Positions 53,304 through 62,549 of a DNA stretch of 64,000 bases are shown here, piece after piece; the stretch's first letter is position 1, and every line of letters starts with the position of its first letter. The DNA lies in assembly GCF_041679265.1 (NCBI RefSeq), contig NZ_JBGFSM010000012.1:73236-137235 (forward strand), written 5' to 3'. Source of the stretch: Autumnicola sp041679265 (GTDB taxonomy: Bacteria; Bacteroidota; Bacteroidia; Flavobacteriales; Flavobacteriaceae). Below the pieces are notes generated by a model. It saw only the letters and a program-made list of their open reading frames with translations, did not search any database and had not been told where the DNA came from. Position numbers and translations under genes: made by a program.

Positions 53304-53612
53304 TTACTGCTCGCTTATCACTTCCAGCTCTGTCCTGAAACTTACCACCTTTTCTCCGAAAACCGAGGATTTTTGGCGAAGTTCTTCAGCGTTTTGCTCA
53401 TAATATTTCTGAAGCATTTCCCTGCTTTCGGCAGTATACTGTACAGAATAGGTGATACCACCCATGGGTTCCTGCACCATTACCCGCGTCATTAAAGCTT
53501 TTTTGAACTTTTTGGTGGCGAGCATTGCAGGGATATGTTCCTTTTTCATCCATTCCAGCCATTCTTCGTGAATTCCTTCCTGAACATTTGCAGTTACGTT
53601 GTAGATATACAT
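53304..53612 (-). CDS. DUF4286 family protein
   Basis: A 102-residue ferredoxin-fold-like protein (DUF4286), starting MYIYNVTANVQEGIHEEW. I use the ATG at 53612; the longer frame to 53684 runs back to the stop of the TPR gene and its extra 24 residues do not look like the family. No catalytic motif. It lies between the TPR gene and rsmA on the same strand. Function unknown. Confidence 0.8.
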   Translation of the reverse strand: MYIYNVTANVQEGIHEEWLEWMKKEHIPAMLATKKFKKALMTRVMVQEPMGGITYSVQYTAESREMLQKYYEQNAEELRQKSSVFGEKVVSFRTELEVISEQ

Positions 53613-53683
53613 GGTTTCTTGTTTTGCTGCCCCAAAGTTAAGCAGAAGATTTCTTTCAGGCACCCAAACGTAATTCGGACGCA

Positions 53684-55468
53684 TTATTCAATGTCATCGC
53701 CCCGCAGGCTTCGGAAATTTTTACGGGCATCTACAAAATAGATACTGTCGGCGAAATTAAAAATAATCTGCTCGTAGTAATTTTTTGCCTTTTCAGGTTC
53801 ATTTAAATAATTAGCATACAATTCTGCCAGGAAGAAATTGGCATTATCGGCCAGAATATCATCGTTATATTCATTAATAATTTGCAGGTAATTAGATTCT
53901 GCCTGGCGGTATTCTTTATTTTTCTCGTGGAGTTTGGCAAGTTTCAGCAGGACCTCATCTTCAATTTTTTCCCCTTTATGAGCACTTAATATCTCCTGCA
54001 GTACTTTTATAGCTTCGGAATCCTTCTGCTGAAAAGCCAGTAAATCTGCTTTTGCATATTGCTTTAGGGCGGCCTGGGTAGAATCTTCAGTTGAATTATC
54101 TTCAATAAGAAGGCTTAATTCCATAGCGTCATTGGCGATAAGCTGCGAGGTGGAAGATTTTAAAACATCCAGCTGGGTTTTCGCCCAGTCAAAATCACCT
54201 TTATAATAACTGGTTTTGGCAACCTTGAAGCGGGCGTTCTGCGAAAATTCGTCATTTTTAACCAGCTTCTGGATTTGGGAATAATAGATTAGCGCTTCAT
54301 TAAACTTTTCTTCCATCACCAGGATATCAGCCAGCGCCATTTTTACCTGGGCTTTGTCAAATTCAGAATTGACTTTTTGTTCCAGTTCTTTTAGCAAAGC
54401 AGCTGCCTTTTCGTTTTCATTTTTTTTAAAAGCCAGAAAATTAGCATAATCCAGCTGCAGGGAAAGGGTATTTACGCCATACCCAAAACGCAGGAGCAAA
54501 TCCTGGAATTTTTGATCGATCTCCTCATATTCCTTTTTTGAAGCGGTTTCAAGTTCCAGGTTTAAAAGCAGCTGATTTGCCCTAAGCACCAGGTTTTCTG
54601 AAGGGGCCTCTTCAATAACATAAGCGATAATTTCTTTTGAAGTCTCGGGATCCCCATTCTCCCTGGCGATAATGGCAAGATTAATAATGCCCTGCAAACC
54701 GCCATTCCCGCGGCGGTAAATCGCCTTTTCTTGGGAAAAAGCTTTCCCATATTCTTTTTGCTGAATAAAAAGCCAGCTGAGCATCTGGTTATAAAGCAGG
54801 CCGGGATTCTCCTGCAGTTTCTTCAATAACAATTTACGAAAAATCAGGTTGGCTTCTGAAGTGGCATCCTCAGAAACATACCGGCTAAACTCCCTGCTGG
54901 CAATGCTAAACAACTGCGGATCGGCTTCAATTAAATCCAGGTAATTGCTAAACATGGCTTCTGTTTCACCCTGCTCCCCATAAATCCTGGCCAGCTGCAG
55001 GTTGTAATTTTGTTCGGGATTTAACTCCATGGACCTTTCATAAGCCCGGGCGGCATATTCCAGAAGATTATATTTTTCAAAACTGCGGGCTATGGAATAG
55101 GCGTAATTAGGACGTGCTTCAATCACTTCTAAAGCTTCCTCATAAAATTGCGCTGATTTTTCCTGATTTCCTTTCAGTTCAAAATTATGCCCAAGATCTA
55201 TAAGAATTGCCGGGTTGTTGGCTGTATTCTGCAATTTTTCATACAACAGGCTCTCCGCCTTTTCAAAATTTTCCAGTTGCTGATAAGAAGAAACCACCCT
55301 ATCGAAAATCACGGGATTAGAAGGATTTTTATCGAGTAACTGCCTGTAAATTTTCAGCGCTTTTTCAAATTCCCCCTGCTCAAAAAAGTTCCTGGCCAAT
55401 TGCTCCGACTGCGCCAGCAGGGAAAAATTAGCGGCTATAAAAAAACAAATGCTAAGTATAAAACGCAT
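53684..55468 (-). CDS. Exported tetratricopeptide-repeat protein
   Basis: A 594-residue protein with a signal peptide (residues 1-19) and many TPR units: for example GEFEKALKIYRQLLDKNPSN near 31-50, NPEQNYNLQLARIYGEQGE near 148-166, and AEANYLQII-like repeats toward the C-terminus (KEYRQAESNYLQIINEY, 530s). TPR solenoids act as protein-binding scaffolds; the partner is unknown. It is the upstream gene of the DUF4286-rsmA-mgtE run. Confidence 0.85.
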   Translation of the reverse strand: MRFILSICFFIAANFSLLAQSEQLARNFFEQGEFEKALKIYRQLLDKNPSNPVIFDRVVSSYQQLENFEKAESLLYEKLQNTANNPAILIDLGHNFELKGNQEKSAQFYEEALEVIEARPNYAYSIARSFEKYNLLEYAARAYERSMELNPEQNYNLQLARIYGEQGETEAMFSNYLDLIEADPQLFSIASREFSRYVSEDATSEANLIFRKLLLKKLQENPGLLYNQMLSWLFIQQKEYGKAFSQEKAIYRRGNGGLQGIINLAIIARENGDPETSKEIIAYVIEEAPSENLVLRANQLLLNLELETASKKEYEEIDQKFQDLLLRFGYGVNTLSLQLDYANFLAFKKNENEKAAALLKELEQKVNSEFDKAQVKMALADILVMEEKFNEALIYYSQIQKLVKNDEFSQNARFKVAKTSYYKGDFDWAKTQLDVLKSSTSQLIANDAMELSLLIEDNSTEDSTQAALKQYAKADLLAFQQKDSEAIKVLQEILSAHKGEKIEDEVLLKLAKLHEKNKEYRQAESNYLQIINEYNDDILADNANFFLAELYANYLNEPEKAKNYYEQIIFNFADSIYFVDARKNFRSLRGDDIE

Positions 55469-55639
55469 GAGGTAAAGATAATAATTTGCAATGTTCTTTA
55501 GTATGAATCAAGCCAATACATTTTTAAGATTCCTGCGGGAACACCTCATTTTTATCACTTTTCAGTTCGTTAAAATCATTATAATGTTTAATATTCACAC
55601 TAAGTCATTAAACAAAATATTTATCTTTAAAAGAAAAAG

Positions 55640-55816
55640 ATGAATCCAAACAGCAACAAGAAGAAAGACGAAAACCGGGACGAGGTAATTTTAAACGACC
55701 AGCATAGTGATGGCGTGCATTTTAATGAGGAAGTGCTCAAAGCAAAAAAAGCGGAGGGAGAAAAGGAAGAAAAAAGGAAAAAGAAAGCGAATAACCCGGA
55801 CAGGAAAGAAGATTAG
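55640..55816 (+). CDS. Small charged protein, hypothetical
   Basis: A 58-residue ORF, MNPNSNKKKDENRDE at the start and a Lys/Glu-rich tail (KKKANNPDRKED). It has an AAAAGAAAAAG purine stretch before the ATG, TATCTTTA upstream at about 55622-55629 resembling a -7 box, and a terminator 20 bases after the stop. These surroundings suggest a genuine short gene. No family was recognised; the composition could also arise by chance in AT-rich DNA. Confidence 0.5.
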   Translation: MNPNSNKKKDENRDEVILNDQHSDGVHFNEEVLKAKKAEGEKEEKRKKKANNPDRKED

Positions 55817-55835
55817 GTTTTTTCAGCTTAGACCT

Positions 55836-55873
55836 AAAAAGGAGGATTTCAACAAAATGAATCCCTCCTTTTT
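55836..55873. terminator. Bidirectional terminator of serS and the small ORF
   Basis: AAAAAGGAGG and CCTCCTTTTT arms with an 18-base loop; T-runs follow on both strands. It lies 10 bases beyond the serS stop. Confidence 0.75.
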
Positions 55874-55883
55874 ACTTTTTATC

Positions 55884-57155
55884 TTAATTAATCATCTCAA
55901 ATCCTGTATAGGGAACAAGCACTTCCGGAATTTTGATTCCTTCAGGGGTTTGGTAATTTTCCAGAATTCCTGCCAGAACCCGCGGCAGGGCGAGTGCACT
56001 TCCGTTCAAGGTATGTACGAGCTGCTTGTTATTTTCAGCATCTTTATAACGCAATTTTAACCGATTGGCCTGGAAGGTTTCAAAATTGGAAACCGAACTT
56101 ATTTCCAGCCAGCGATCCTGGGCGGTAGAAAATACCTCAAAATCATAAGTCATCGCTGAAGTAAAACCAAGGTCTCCCCCGCAAAGCCTTAAAATACGGT
56201 AAGGCAATTGGAGTTCCTTCAGCAAAGTTTTTACGTGCTCCACCATTCCGTCTAAAGCAGCATAGGAATTTTCAGGTTTTTCAATACGTACCAGCTCCAC
56301 TTTATCAAACTGGTGCAAACGGTTGAGTCCGCGCACATGGGCGCCGTAGGAACCGGCCTCTCTTCTAAAACAGGGCGTATAGCCGGTACAGGTGATGGGA
56401 AAGTCCTTTTCGGCTAAAAGATTATCGCGGTACATATTGGTTATAGGTACTTCTGCCGTGGGGATCATATAAAAATCGTCTGCCGTGATGTGGTACATTT
56501 GGCCTTCCTTATCTGGCAGCTGGCCAGTCCCGTAACCTGAAGCCTCATTAACCATTAGCGGCAACTGGAATTCGATATAACCGGCTTCCACCGCTTTATC
56601 AAGAAAATAAGTAATTAGCGCACGCTGTAACCTGGCACCTTTTCCTTTATAAACCGGAAAACCGGCGCCGGTGATTTTATTCCCCAGCTCAAAATCTATA
56701 ATATCATATTTCTTGGCCAGCTCCCAGTGAGGTAATGCACCTTCAGCTAGCTTAGGTATTTCCCCTTCTTTATAAACTTCTTCATTGTCTTCTTCTGAAG
56801 CGCCCGCAGGTACTTTTTCATGCGGAATATTTGGAATGGTATATAAATGCTTTTCCATTTCCACGATGGTATTGGCCAGCAATTCAGAATAATTTTTTGA
56901 ATTTTCCTTAAGCCTCCCGGTTTTTTCCTTTAAAAGATTGGCCTTTTGTTTTTCCCCGTTTTTAAATAACTGCCCGATTTCCTTGGAAAGCTTATTGGAC
57001 TCGGCCAGGGTATTATCAAGTTTGGTTTGGGTGGAGCGGCGCATTTCATCCAGCTGAAGGATTTCATCAAAAATCTGCTGCGCGTCGAAATTCCTCTTTT
57101 TCAAAGCCTGAATATAAGCTTCTTTATGCTCACGAATGTTGCTTACTTGTAACAT
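55884..57155 (-). CDS. serS: Serine--tRNA ligase
   Basis: Class II synthetase charging tRNA-Ser, 423 residues. The N-terminal tRNA-binding coiled coil covers about 25-105, motif 2 is FRREAGSYGAHVRGLNRLH near 264-282, and motif 3 is NGSALALPRVLAGILENYQ near 385-403. Full length. The 5' side faces the repeat array, so its promoter must lie within 57156-57310 or inside the array. Confidence 0.97.
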   Translation of the reverse strand: MLQVSNIREHKEAYIQALKKRNFDAQQIFDEILQLDEMRRSTQTKLDNTLAESNKLSKEIGQLFKNGEKQKANLLKEKTGRLKENSKNYSELLANTIVEMEKHLYTIPNIPHEKVPAGASEEDNEEVYKEGEIPKLAEGALPHWELAKKYDIIDFELGNKITGAGFPVYKGKGARLQRALITYFLDKAVEAGYIEFQLPLMVNEASGYGTGQLPDKEGQMYHITADDFYMIPTAEVPITNMYRDNLLAEKDFPITCTGYTPCFRREAGSYGAHVRGLNRLHQFDKVELVRIEKPENSYAALDGMVEHVKTLLKELQLPYRILRLCGGDLGFTSAMTYDFEVFSTAQDRWLEISSVSNFETFQANRLKLRYKDAENNKQLVHTLNGSALALPRVLAGILENYQTPEGIKIPEVLVPYTGFEMIN

Positions 57156-57312
57156 AGGTCCAAATTATTTAAAATACCGGGTTAATATTTTTGAAGGGCA
57201 AATGTAACAAAAGAGCTGCTATTTTGCAGGGAAAGAATGTTTGGATTGTAAGGGAAAAATCAATTAGTATCCTTGAAGCATGTTAGATGGATTTTCATTT
57301 AATACTGAAAAG

Positions 57313-57357
57313 ACCCCTCCGCCTTCGGCACCTCCCCTTAAAAAAAGGGGAGGAACA
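57313..57357 (+). repeat. Double-hairpin repeat, subtype F, copy 1 (left edge of array)
   Basis: ACCCCTCC, hairpin GCCTTCGGC, linker ACCT, hairpin CCCC / GGGG around an A-rich loop, then AGGAACA. Structural counterpart of the subtype R and E elements at 39-40 kb. Confidence 0.8.
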
Positions 57358-57595
57358 TTTTTCTACGTTGACGCTGGCGCTATAATTACCCCATTCTTCT
57401 GGACCTTCTCTTAAAAAAAGGAACATTTACTCCTTATTGATGCTGCCGCGGTTCTCCGGACCTCCTTTTAAAAAGGGGAGGAACACTTTTCTACGTTGAC
57501 ACTAGCACTATAATTACCCCGTTCTTCGGGACCTTCTCTTAAAGAGAGGAACAGTGATGTTTCGTTGATGCTCCCGCTGATTGTTTTAAAAATAT

Positions 57596-57639
57596 CACCC
57601 CTCCGCCTTCGGCACCTCCCCTTGAAAAGGGGAGGAACA
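57596..57639 (+). repeat. Double-hairpin repeat, subtype F, copy 2
   Basis: CACCCCTCC, hairpin GCCTTCGGC, then CCCCTTGAAAAGGGG and AGGAACA. Together with ~50 bases on its left it is repeated identically at the right end of the array. Confidence 0.85.
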
Positions 57640-58529
57640 CTTTTCTACGTTGACGCTGGCGCTATAATGCCCAGTTCTTCGGGACCTTCTCTTAAGAAAA
57701 CAAGGAACATTCACTCCCCTTTGAAGCTACTACGGTTCTCCGGACCTCCTTTAAAAAGGGGAGGAACATTTTTCTACATTGACGCTGGCGCTATAATTAC
57801 CCCATTCTTCGGGACCTTTTCTTAAAAAAACAAGGAACATTCACTCCCCTTTGAAGCTACTACGGTTCTCCGGACCTCCTTTGAAAAAAGGGGAGGAACA
57901 CTTTTCTACGTTGGCACTGGCGCTATAATTACCCCATTCTTCGGGACCTTCTCTTAAAAAAAGGAACATTCACTCCTTATTGATGCTGCCGCGGTTCTCC
58001 GGACCTCCTTTTAAAAAGGGGAGGAACACTTTTCTACGTTGACACTGGCGCTATAATTACCCCATTCTTCGGGACCTTCTCTTAAAAAAAGGAACATTTA
58101 CTCCTTATTGATGCTGCCGCGGTTCTTCAGGGCCTCCTTTTAAAAAGGGGAGGAACATTTTTCTACGTTGACGCTGGCGCTATAATTACCCCATTCTTCT
58201 GGACCTTCTCTTAAAAAAACAAGGAACATTTACTCCCCTTTGAAGCTACTACGGTTCTCCGGACCTCCTTTTAAAAAGGGGAAGAACATTTTTCTACGTT
58301 GACACTGGCGCTATAATTACCCCGTTCTTCGGGACCTTCTCTTAAAAACAAGGACCATTTTACTCCTAATTGATGCTGCCGCGGTTCTTCAGGGCCTCCT
58401 TTTAAAAAGGGGAGAAACATTTTTCTACGTTGACACTGGCGCTATAATTACCCCATTCTTCGGGACCTCTCCTTAAAGAGAGGAACAGTGATGTTTCGTT
58501 GATGCTCCCGCTGATTGTTTTAAAAATAT

Positions 58530-58573
58530 CACCCCTCCGCCTTCGGCACCTCCCCTTGAAAAGGGGAGGAACA
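58530..58573 (+). repeat. Double-hairpin repeat, subtype F, copy 3 (right edge of array)
   Basis: Same sequence as copy 2; ends 25 bases before the stop codon of the HTTM gene. Confidence 0.85.
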
Positions 58574-58597
58574 TTTTGTACAATAATTAAACACTAA

Positions 58598-59929
58598 CTA
58601 ATCTTCCTTATCAGGTTCAGAAGGTAATATCCAACTATTGTGAGTGAAGTGGTTCCATTTAGCTTTGGCCATATCTACTTTTGGATCAATAAAAGGCTTG
58701 TAAGGGCCACCGTTTACGCTTACTTTGGAATCTATATAGACTTCTACTTCCTTACCTTCTTCAGCATATTTTTTCTCCAGGAACTGCGCGAACTGCCAGA
58801 GCAAATCTGGCTTTGTATTGATGGAATTTTGTTGTTTACGGCTTAGAAAATTGTTCTTACCCACATAAATGGTATCGGTGGTTCCTTTTTCCACCACTTT
58901 AAACTGGCTGCGGCCGCCTTTGGAACGCAACATCATTCGCCAGCTTAGCCGGTGCCCTTCTTCAGTCCACAGCACGTCATCAGGGAAAAACCAGTGCCTT
59001 AAAGGCAGCGAAATCTGGATTATAAACCAACAGGCCAAAACTGCAATTAAGGGCTTGCGATAAGAAGGTAGTATAATTTCCCCTTTATCGTAGTGCGGTT
59101 TTTTCTTCCGAAGAAACCATTTGTTAACCTTTTCCGTAGGAAAGAAGAAAATAATAAAGGCCAGCGAGAGGTATGGAAAAATGCCGATATGAAAAATAAA
59201 ACTATTAAAAAGATGGAAAAAAATCGCCAGTAAAAAAGCCGGCAGCCTCGTCCTTCTCCATAATAAAAGCGGGATAATAAGCAGGTCAAAACACAGCCCA
59301 AACCAGGTAATCGCGTATCGTATCCATTCCTGCTGAAGGAACTCGCCCACCAGCCAGTAATTTCTTTTACTCTTCATTAATATTGCCGGCATGGTACCGT
59401 CCAGCCAGTCCGGGTAAAGTTTGGCGACTGAAGCATAGGTGTACACAATCCATAACTGCGCTACAATTACCAGCCAGATCCAGCGTGGCATGGAGATTTC
59501 CCTGATCTTCGGGTTTTGCCTTGCATCTATGGAAAGCCAGCGGTGCGCGGGAAGAAACAACATGATAATGCACAGCAGCATGAGCAGATAATAGTGATTG
59601 TTATACGAGGTCTTCTGCATTAAATAAACGCAGGACCACATTATGCCATAGCAAAACATACTGAAGCGATACTTAAAGCCCAGCATCACAAAAACCCCAA
59701 AAAGCCCCATCAGGCCATAATACCAGAGCATCAGGTTGCCGGGCAAAGGCTGCAGGAAATCAAAACCTATAAAATTGAAAGTGAATTCCGGCGGATCTAT
59801 AAGAGTGCGCTGTACCCAGCCGGAGAAAATGGCGCCCCAGGCTTCCACGGTAATCAATAAGCCAAACATGACCCGGAAAACCACCAGGGCCGAGTTATCT
59901 ATATGCTTAAAAAGCCACCTATTCAGCAT
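58598..59929 (-). CDS. HTTM-domain membrane protein (vitamin K-dependent gamma-carboxylase-like)
   Basis: A 443-residue integral membrane protein with about seven or eight helices in residues 10-320 and a C-terminal soluble region. MLNRWLFKHIDNSALVVFRV and the following W/G-rich stretch, plus MRHW-type RHWFFPDDVLWTEEGHRLSWRMMLR near 325-350, fit the HTTM family, which includes gamma-glutamyl carboxylases and bacterial homologues of uncertain activity. The ATG at 59929 overlaps the ribF stop; one at 59938 adds three residues. No carboxylation substrate gene is evident nearby. Confidence 0.85.
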   Translation of the reverse strand: MLNRWLFKHIDNSALVVFRVMFGLLITVEAWGAIFSGWVQRTLIDPPEFTFNFIGFDFLQPLPGNLMLWYYGLMGLFGVFVMLGFKYRFSMFCYGIMWSCVYLMQKTSYNNHYYLLMLLCIIMLFLPAHRWLSIDARQNPKIREISMPRWIWLVIVAQLWIVYTYASVAKLYPDWLDGTMPAILMKSKRNYWLVGEFLQQEWIRYAITWFGLCFDLLIIPLLLWRRTRLPAFLLAIFFHLFNSFIFHIGIFPYLSLAFIIFFFPTEKVNKWFLRKKKPHYDKGEIILPSYRKPLIAVLACWFIIQISLPLRHWFFPDDVLWTEEGHRLSWRMMLRSKGGRSQFKVVEKGTTDTIYVGKNNFLSRKQQNSINTKPDLLWQFAQFLEKKYAEEGKEVEVYIDSKVSVNGGPYKPFIDPKVDMAKAKWNHFTHNSWILPSEPDKED

Positions 59930-60857
59930 AATTATCACGAAGGTATTGGCGGGAAAAAGCTTCGTCCTGCTTCATGGCAATTTTCAGGGATTCTACCGAA
60001 TCAAATTTCTTTTCATCCCGAATACGCACCAGCAGCGCTATTTGCAGCTTCTTTCCATATAAATCCTCATTGAGATCAAAGAAATAAGTTTCTATGGTCT
60101 GCTCTTCCCCTCCCACAGTAGGATTGGTGCCAATATTCATCATCCCGAAGAAAGTTTTCCCGTCTATAAGCGATTTTACCACGTAAACACCATTTTTAGG
60201 AATCAGCTTATAGTCTTCTTTAACCTGTAGGTTGGCCGTTGGATATTCAAATTCTTTTCCCAGGCCACGGCCTTTAATTACCGTACCTGTTAAGGTAAAA
60301 GGATGCTTTAGGTAGGCATTGGCCTTTTCTACCCTACCCTCGTCCAGGGCATTTCTTATTTTAGTAGAACTCACCGCAACCTCTTCTACTTCTTCTTTGC
60401 TGATTTCTTCCACTTCAAAGCGAAATTCTTCCCCAAATTTTTTAAGGTCATCGATGTTTGCCGTGCGGTTACGGCCAAAACGATGATCGTACCCGATAAT
60501 TACCTTTTTAGCCTTAAGCTTATTTACCAGGATATCGCGCACAAATTCCCTTGCGGAAAGCCGGGAAAACTGTTGTGTGAAAGGATGAATAATAAGATGA
60601 TCTACTCCTGTGGTTTCAAGGAATTGTTTTCGCTCCGCAATGGTATTGATGAGTTTTAAGCCGCTTTCTTTTTGCAACACCATGCGTGGATGGGGAAAAA
60701 AAGTAAGAATAGCCGACTCCAGATTACCGGCTTTAGCCGAATTGACCAACCTTTCAATAATCTTTTGATGCCCGGCATGTACACCGTCAAAAGTTCCTAT
60801 GGTTACCGCGGTGGAATATTCACTGCTAAACGCGTTAGCTCCCTCGTGTTCTTTCAA
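59919..60857 (-). CDS. ribF: Bifunctional riboflavin kinase/FAD synthetase
   Basis: Converts riboflavin to FMN and FAD. The 312 residues have the nucleotidyltransferase motif TFDGVHAGH (22-30), SSTKIRNAL near 165, and the C-terminal flavokinase domain with GRGLGKEFEYPTANL near 203-217. It follows pth by 8 bases and overlaps the HTTM gene by 11. No FMN riboswitch is visible, nor expected for an internal operon gene. Confidence 0.96.
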   Translation of the reverse strand: MKEHEGANAFSSEYSTAVTIGTFDGVHAGHQKIIERLVNSAKAGNLESAILTFFPHPRMVLQKESGLKLINTIAERKQFLETTGVDHLIIHPFTQQFSRLSAREFVRDILVNKLKAKKVIIGYDHRFGRNRTANIDDLKKFGEEFRFEVEEISKEEVEEVAVSSTKIRNALDEGRVEKANAYLKHPFTLTGTVIKGRGLGKEFEYPTANLQVKEDYKLIPKNGVYVVKSLIDGKTFFGMMNIGTNPTVGGEEQTIETYFFDLNEDLYGKKLQIALLVRIRDEKKFDSVESLKIAMKQDEAFSRQYLRDNYAE

Positions 60858-60865
60858 AGTCAGCT

Positions 60866-61492
60866 TTATTTTCCGTTAAAATTATTCATTGTATTTGAAA
60901 CCCCGGCAGTGCCAAAAGATTTTATAAGTTCTGCCGATTTCTTCAATCTTTCCGGCAGCTTTTTTTCTTCCTCTTCGGTCCACTCCCCCAGCACATAATC
61001 TATCTGCTGCCCTTTGGAAAACTCATCGCTTATGCCGAAGCGGAACCGGTTATACTTAGTGGTATTCAGCACATTTTGAATATCTTTTAATCCATTATGG
61101 CCGCCATCACTCCCTTTGGTTTTTAACCGAAGAGTCCCAAAGGCTAAGTTAAGATCATCGGTAACCACGAGCAGGTTTTCAGGATTAATTTTTTCTTTAT
61201 TCATCCAGTAATTTACCGCCTTCCCGCTAAGGTTCATGTAAGTGGAAGGTTTCAGCAAAATAAAAGTACGGCCTTTAAATTTGAACTGCGCAATATCCCC
61301 CAGCCTGTCTGTGGTAAAACTGATTTCTTCCTGCACAGCCAATTGATCCAAAATTTTGAATCCTATATTATGCCTGGTATTCTCATATTTTGGCCCAATA
61401 TTTCCGAGGCCGGCAATTAAAAATTTCTTCATTGGATCTATTTCCTCCTTTGGTATTTTCCTGTTTAATATTCTTCCGAAGAAAGACAGCAT
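60866..61492 (-). CDS. pth: Peptidyl-tRNA hydrolase
   Basis: Recycles peptidyl-tRNA released from stalled ribosomes. The 208 residues contain GLGNIGPKYENTRHNIGF (28-45) with the catalytic H41 and N31, and TDDLNLAFGTLRLK with the catalytic Asp. The first 20 residues are an extension before MKKFLIAGLG; such extensions occur in flavobacterial homologues, so I keep the ATG at 61492, with 61432 as the alternative. It is cotranscribed with ribF and follows rplY. Confidence 0.95.
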   Translation of the reverse strand: MLSFFGRILNRKIPKEEIDPMKKFLIAGLGNIGPKYENTRHNIGFKILDQLAVQEEISFTTDRLGDIAQFKFKGRTFILLKPSTYMNLSGKAVNYWMNKEKINPENLLVVTDDLNLAFGTLRLKTKGSDGGHNGLKDIQNVLNTTKYNRFRFGISDEFSKGQQIDYVLGEWTEEEEKKLPERLKKSAELIKSFGTAGVSNTMNNFNGK

Positions 61493-61744
61493 GAGATTTT
61501 TTATTAGGAAGATAAAATTAAAAAAATTCTCCGGCCTTTCTGTGTTTGTTCAGAGTTTGTTGTTTGAAGTTTTGTAGGTTACGGATTGCCTTACGAGAAA
61601 ACTTCTACCCTGCTACATTTAACCTCGAGTACACTACTAAAAACTTTCATTTACCGGATCAATTACCTAACTGCTAACTTCTCTTCCTTCACTTAACCCT
61701 TCTCTCTTTAACTCCTTACCTCTTTACCTTAATTTTAATGAATT
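61493..61744. other. Gap between rplY terminator and pth
   Basis: About 250 bases without a gene. The stretch 61660-61735 is a pyrimidine-rich, loosely periodic sequence on the plus strand (repeated CTTACC/CTAACTTC/CTTAACC-type words spaced about 8 bases). No clear promoter for pth was found; TAATTTTA on the minus strand near 61515 is a weak -7 candidate. Confidence 0.5.
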
Positions 61745-61788
61745 AAAAAAGCATCCCGATTTTCGGAAGGACCGAAAAAAGGAATGCT
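61745..61788 (-). terminator. Rho-independent terminator after rplY
   Basis: Outer stem AGCATTCC with GGGATGCT, an inner TTTTCGG / CCGAAAA stem, and six T on the minus strand. It lies 27 bases after the rplY stop, so pth-ribF-HTTM probably have a separate promoter or rely on readthrough. Confidence 0.8.
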
Positions 61789-61814
61789 CTCTATAATTTC
61801 AAAAAAATAGTTGC

Positions 61815-62459
61815 CTATTCTTTGTTTTCTGCTTCGTCTACTTCAGTAGCCGGTACATCATCTGCTGCTACTTCGTCTTCATCTTCTTCCTCTTCATCAA
61901 GGGCGATAATGTTACGTGAAGTTCTCACCTGGCAGATCACCGTATTATCGGGATGCTGAATTTTATACTTGTCGCTTTCTACGGCAGTCACATAAAGTTT
62001 CTGGCCAATTTTAAGCTTGGCAACATCTGCCACAATATAATCTGGAAGGTCTCCCGGAAGTCCTTTCACTCTTAAACGACGAAGGTTGTATCTTAGAACC
62101 CCTCCGTTTTTAACTCCGCGTGGAATACCTTCGGTATGAATTGGGATTTCCATTGAAATTGGAGTGTCTTCAAAGATTTCATAGAAATCCATGTGAAGGA
62201 TGGCATCGGTTACCGGGTGAAACTGTATATCCTGAAGAACAGCATTATACTTCTTCCCGTCTGCCAGTTTAATTTCCACCGTATGAACGTCTGGAGTGTA
62301 CACTAAATTCTGGAATGCAATTTCCTCGGCAGCAAAGTGTAAAGGCTCCTGACCTCCACCGTACAATACGCAAGGAACCTGTCCAGCATTACGTAGGGCT
62401 TTAGTTGACTTTTTGCCCACGCTTTCTCTTTTAGATCCGTTGATCGTAATTGATTTCAT
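61815..62459 (-). CDS. rplY: 50S ribosomal protein L25 (CTC form)
   Basis: A 214-residue long-form L25 (general stress protein CTC type) that binds 5S rRNA. The N-terminal L25 domain (about 1-90) begins SITINGSKRESVGKKSTKALR and contains VPCVLYGG, followed by the C-terminal TL5 domain (about 95-185) and an acidic tail rich in Glu and Asp (last 30 residues). It sits between prs and pth, the usual neighbours in flavobacteria. Confidence 0.96.
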   Translation of the reverse strand: MKSITINGSKRESVGKKSTKALRNAGQVPCVLYGGGQEPLHFAAEEIAFQNLVYTPDVHTVEIKLADGKKYNAVLQDIQFHPVTDAILHMDFYEIFEDTPISMEIPIHTEGIPRGVKNGGVLRYNLRRLRVKGLPGDLPDYIVADVAKLKIGQKLYVTAVESDKYKIQHPDNTVICQVRTSRNIIALDEEEEDEDEVAADDVPATEVDEAENKE

Positions 62460-62479
62460 TATTGATAATTTTTAGGCTG

Positions 62480-62487
62480 CAAAAGTA
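62480..62487 (-). promoter_or_regulatory. -7 promoter box for rplY
   Basis: Minus-strand TACTTTTG (TAnnTTTG match) followed by CAGCC, 21 bases before the rplY start; the same TTTGCAGCC as at atpD. Confidence 0.5.
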
Positions 62488-62549
62488 ATTCTTTTTTCGG
62501 TTCTATAAAAAGTTTAAAGTTTAAAGTTTGGCTTGCGGAGTTCGGAGAC

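Larger units (their letters stand above)
57313..58573. repeat. Nine-unit hairpin-repeat array upstream of serS
   Basis: About 1.26 kb of tandem ~130-base units. The marker CTACRTTG occurs at 57363, 57491, 57645, 57774, 57906, 58034, 58163, 58294 and 58425, with spacings of 128-132 bases except one of 154. Each unit is half A (GCTGGCGCTATAATTACCCC, then a TTCTCTTAAAAAA hairpin) plus a half B. Half B has two versions, B1 (TTATTGATGCTGCCGCGG) and B2 (CCCCTTTGAAGCTACTACGG); both end in a hairpin like CCTCCTTTTAAAAAGG. In units 2 and 9 half B is replaced by a module reading GATGCTCCCGCTGATTG followed by a double-hairpin F element. Order: F1, AB1, AT-F2, AB2, AB2, AB1, AB1, AB2, AB1, AT-F3. Confidence 0.9.

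Noticed and set aside
57565..57825. An 86-codon plus-strand ORF inside the hairpin array
   Set aside because: It is the translation of repeat units (FYVDAGAI and FYIDAGAI recur) with no gene-like context.
57313..58573. CRISPR-like array
   Set aside because: Both the repeats and the material between them are conserved from unit to unit, the period is about 130 bases, and there are no cas genes. It is a tandem satellite-type array, not repeat-spacer.
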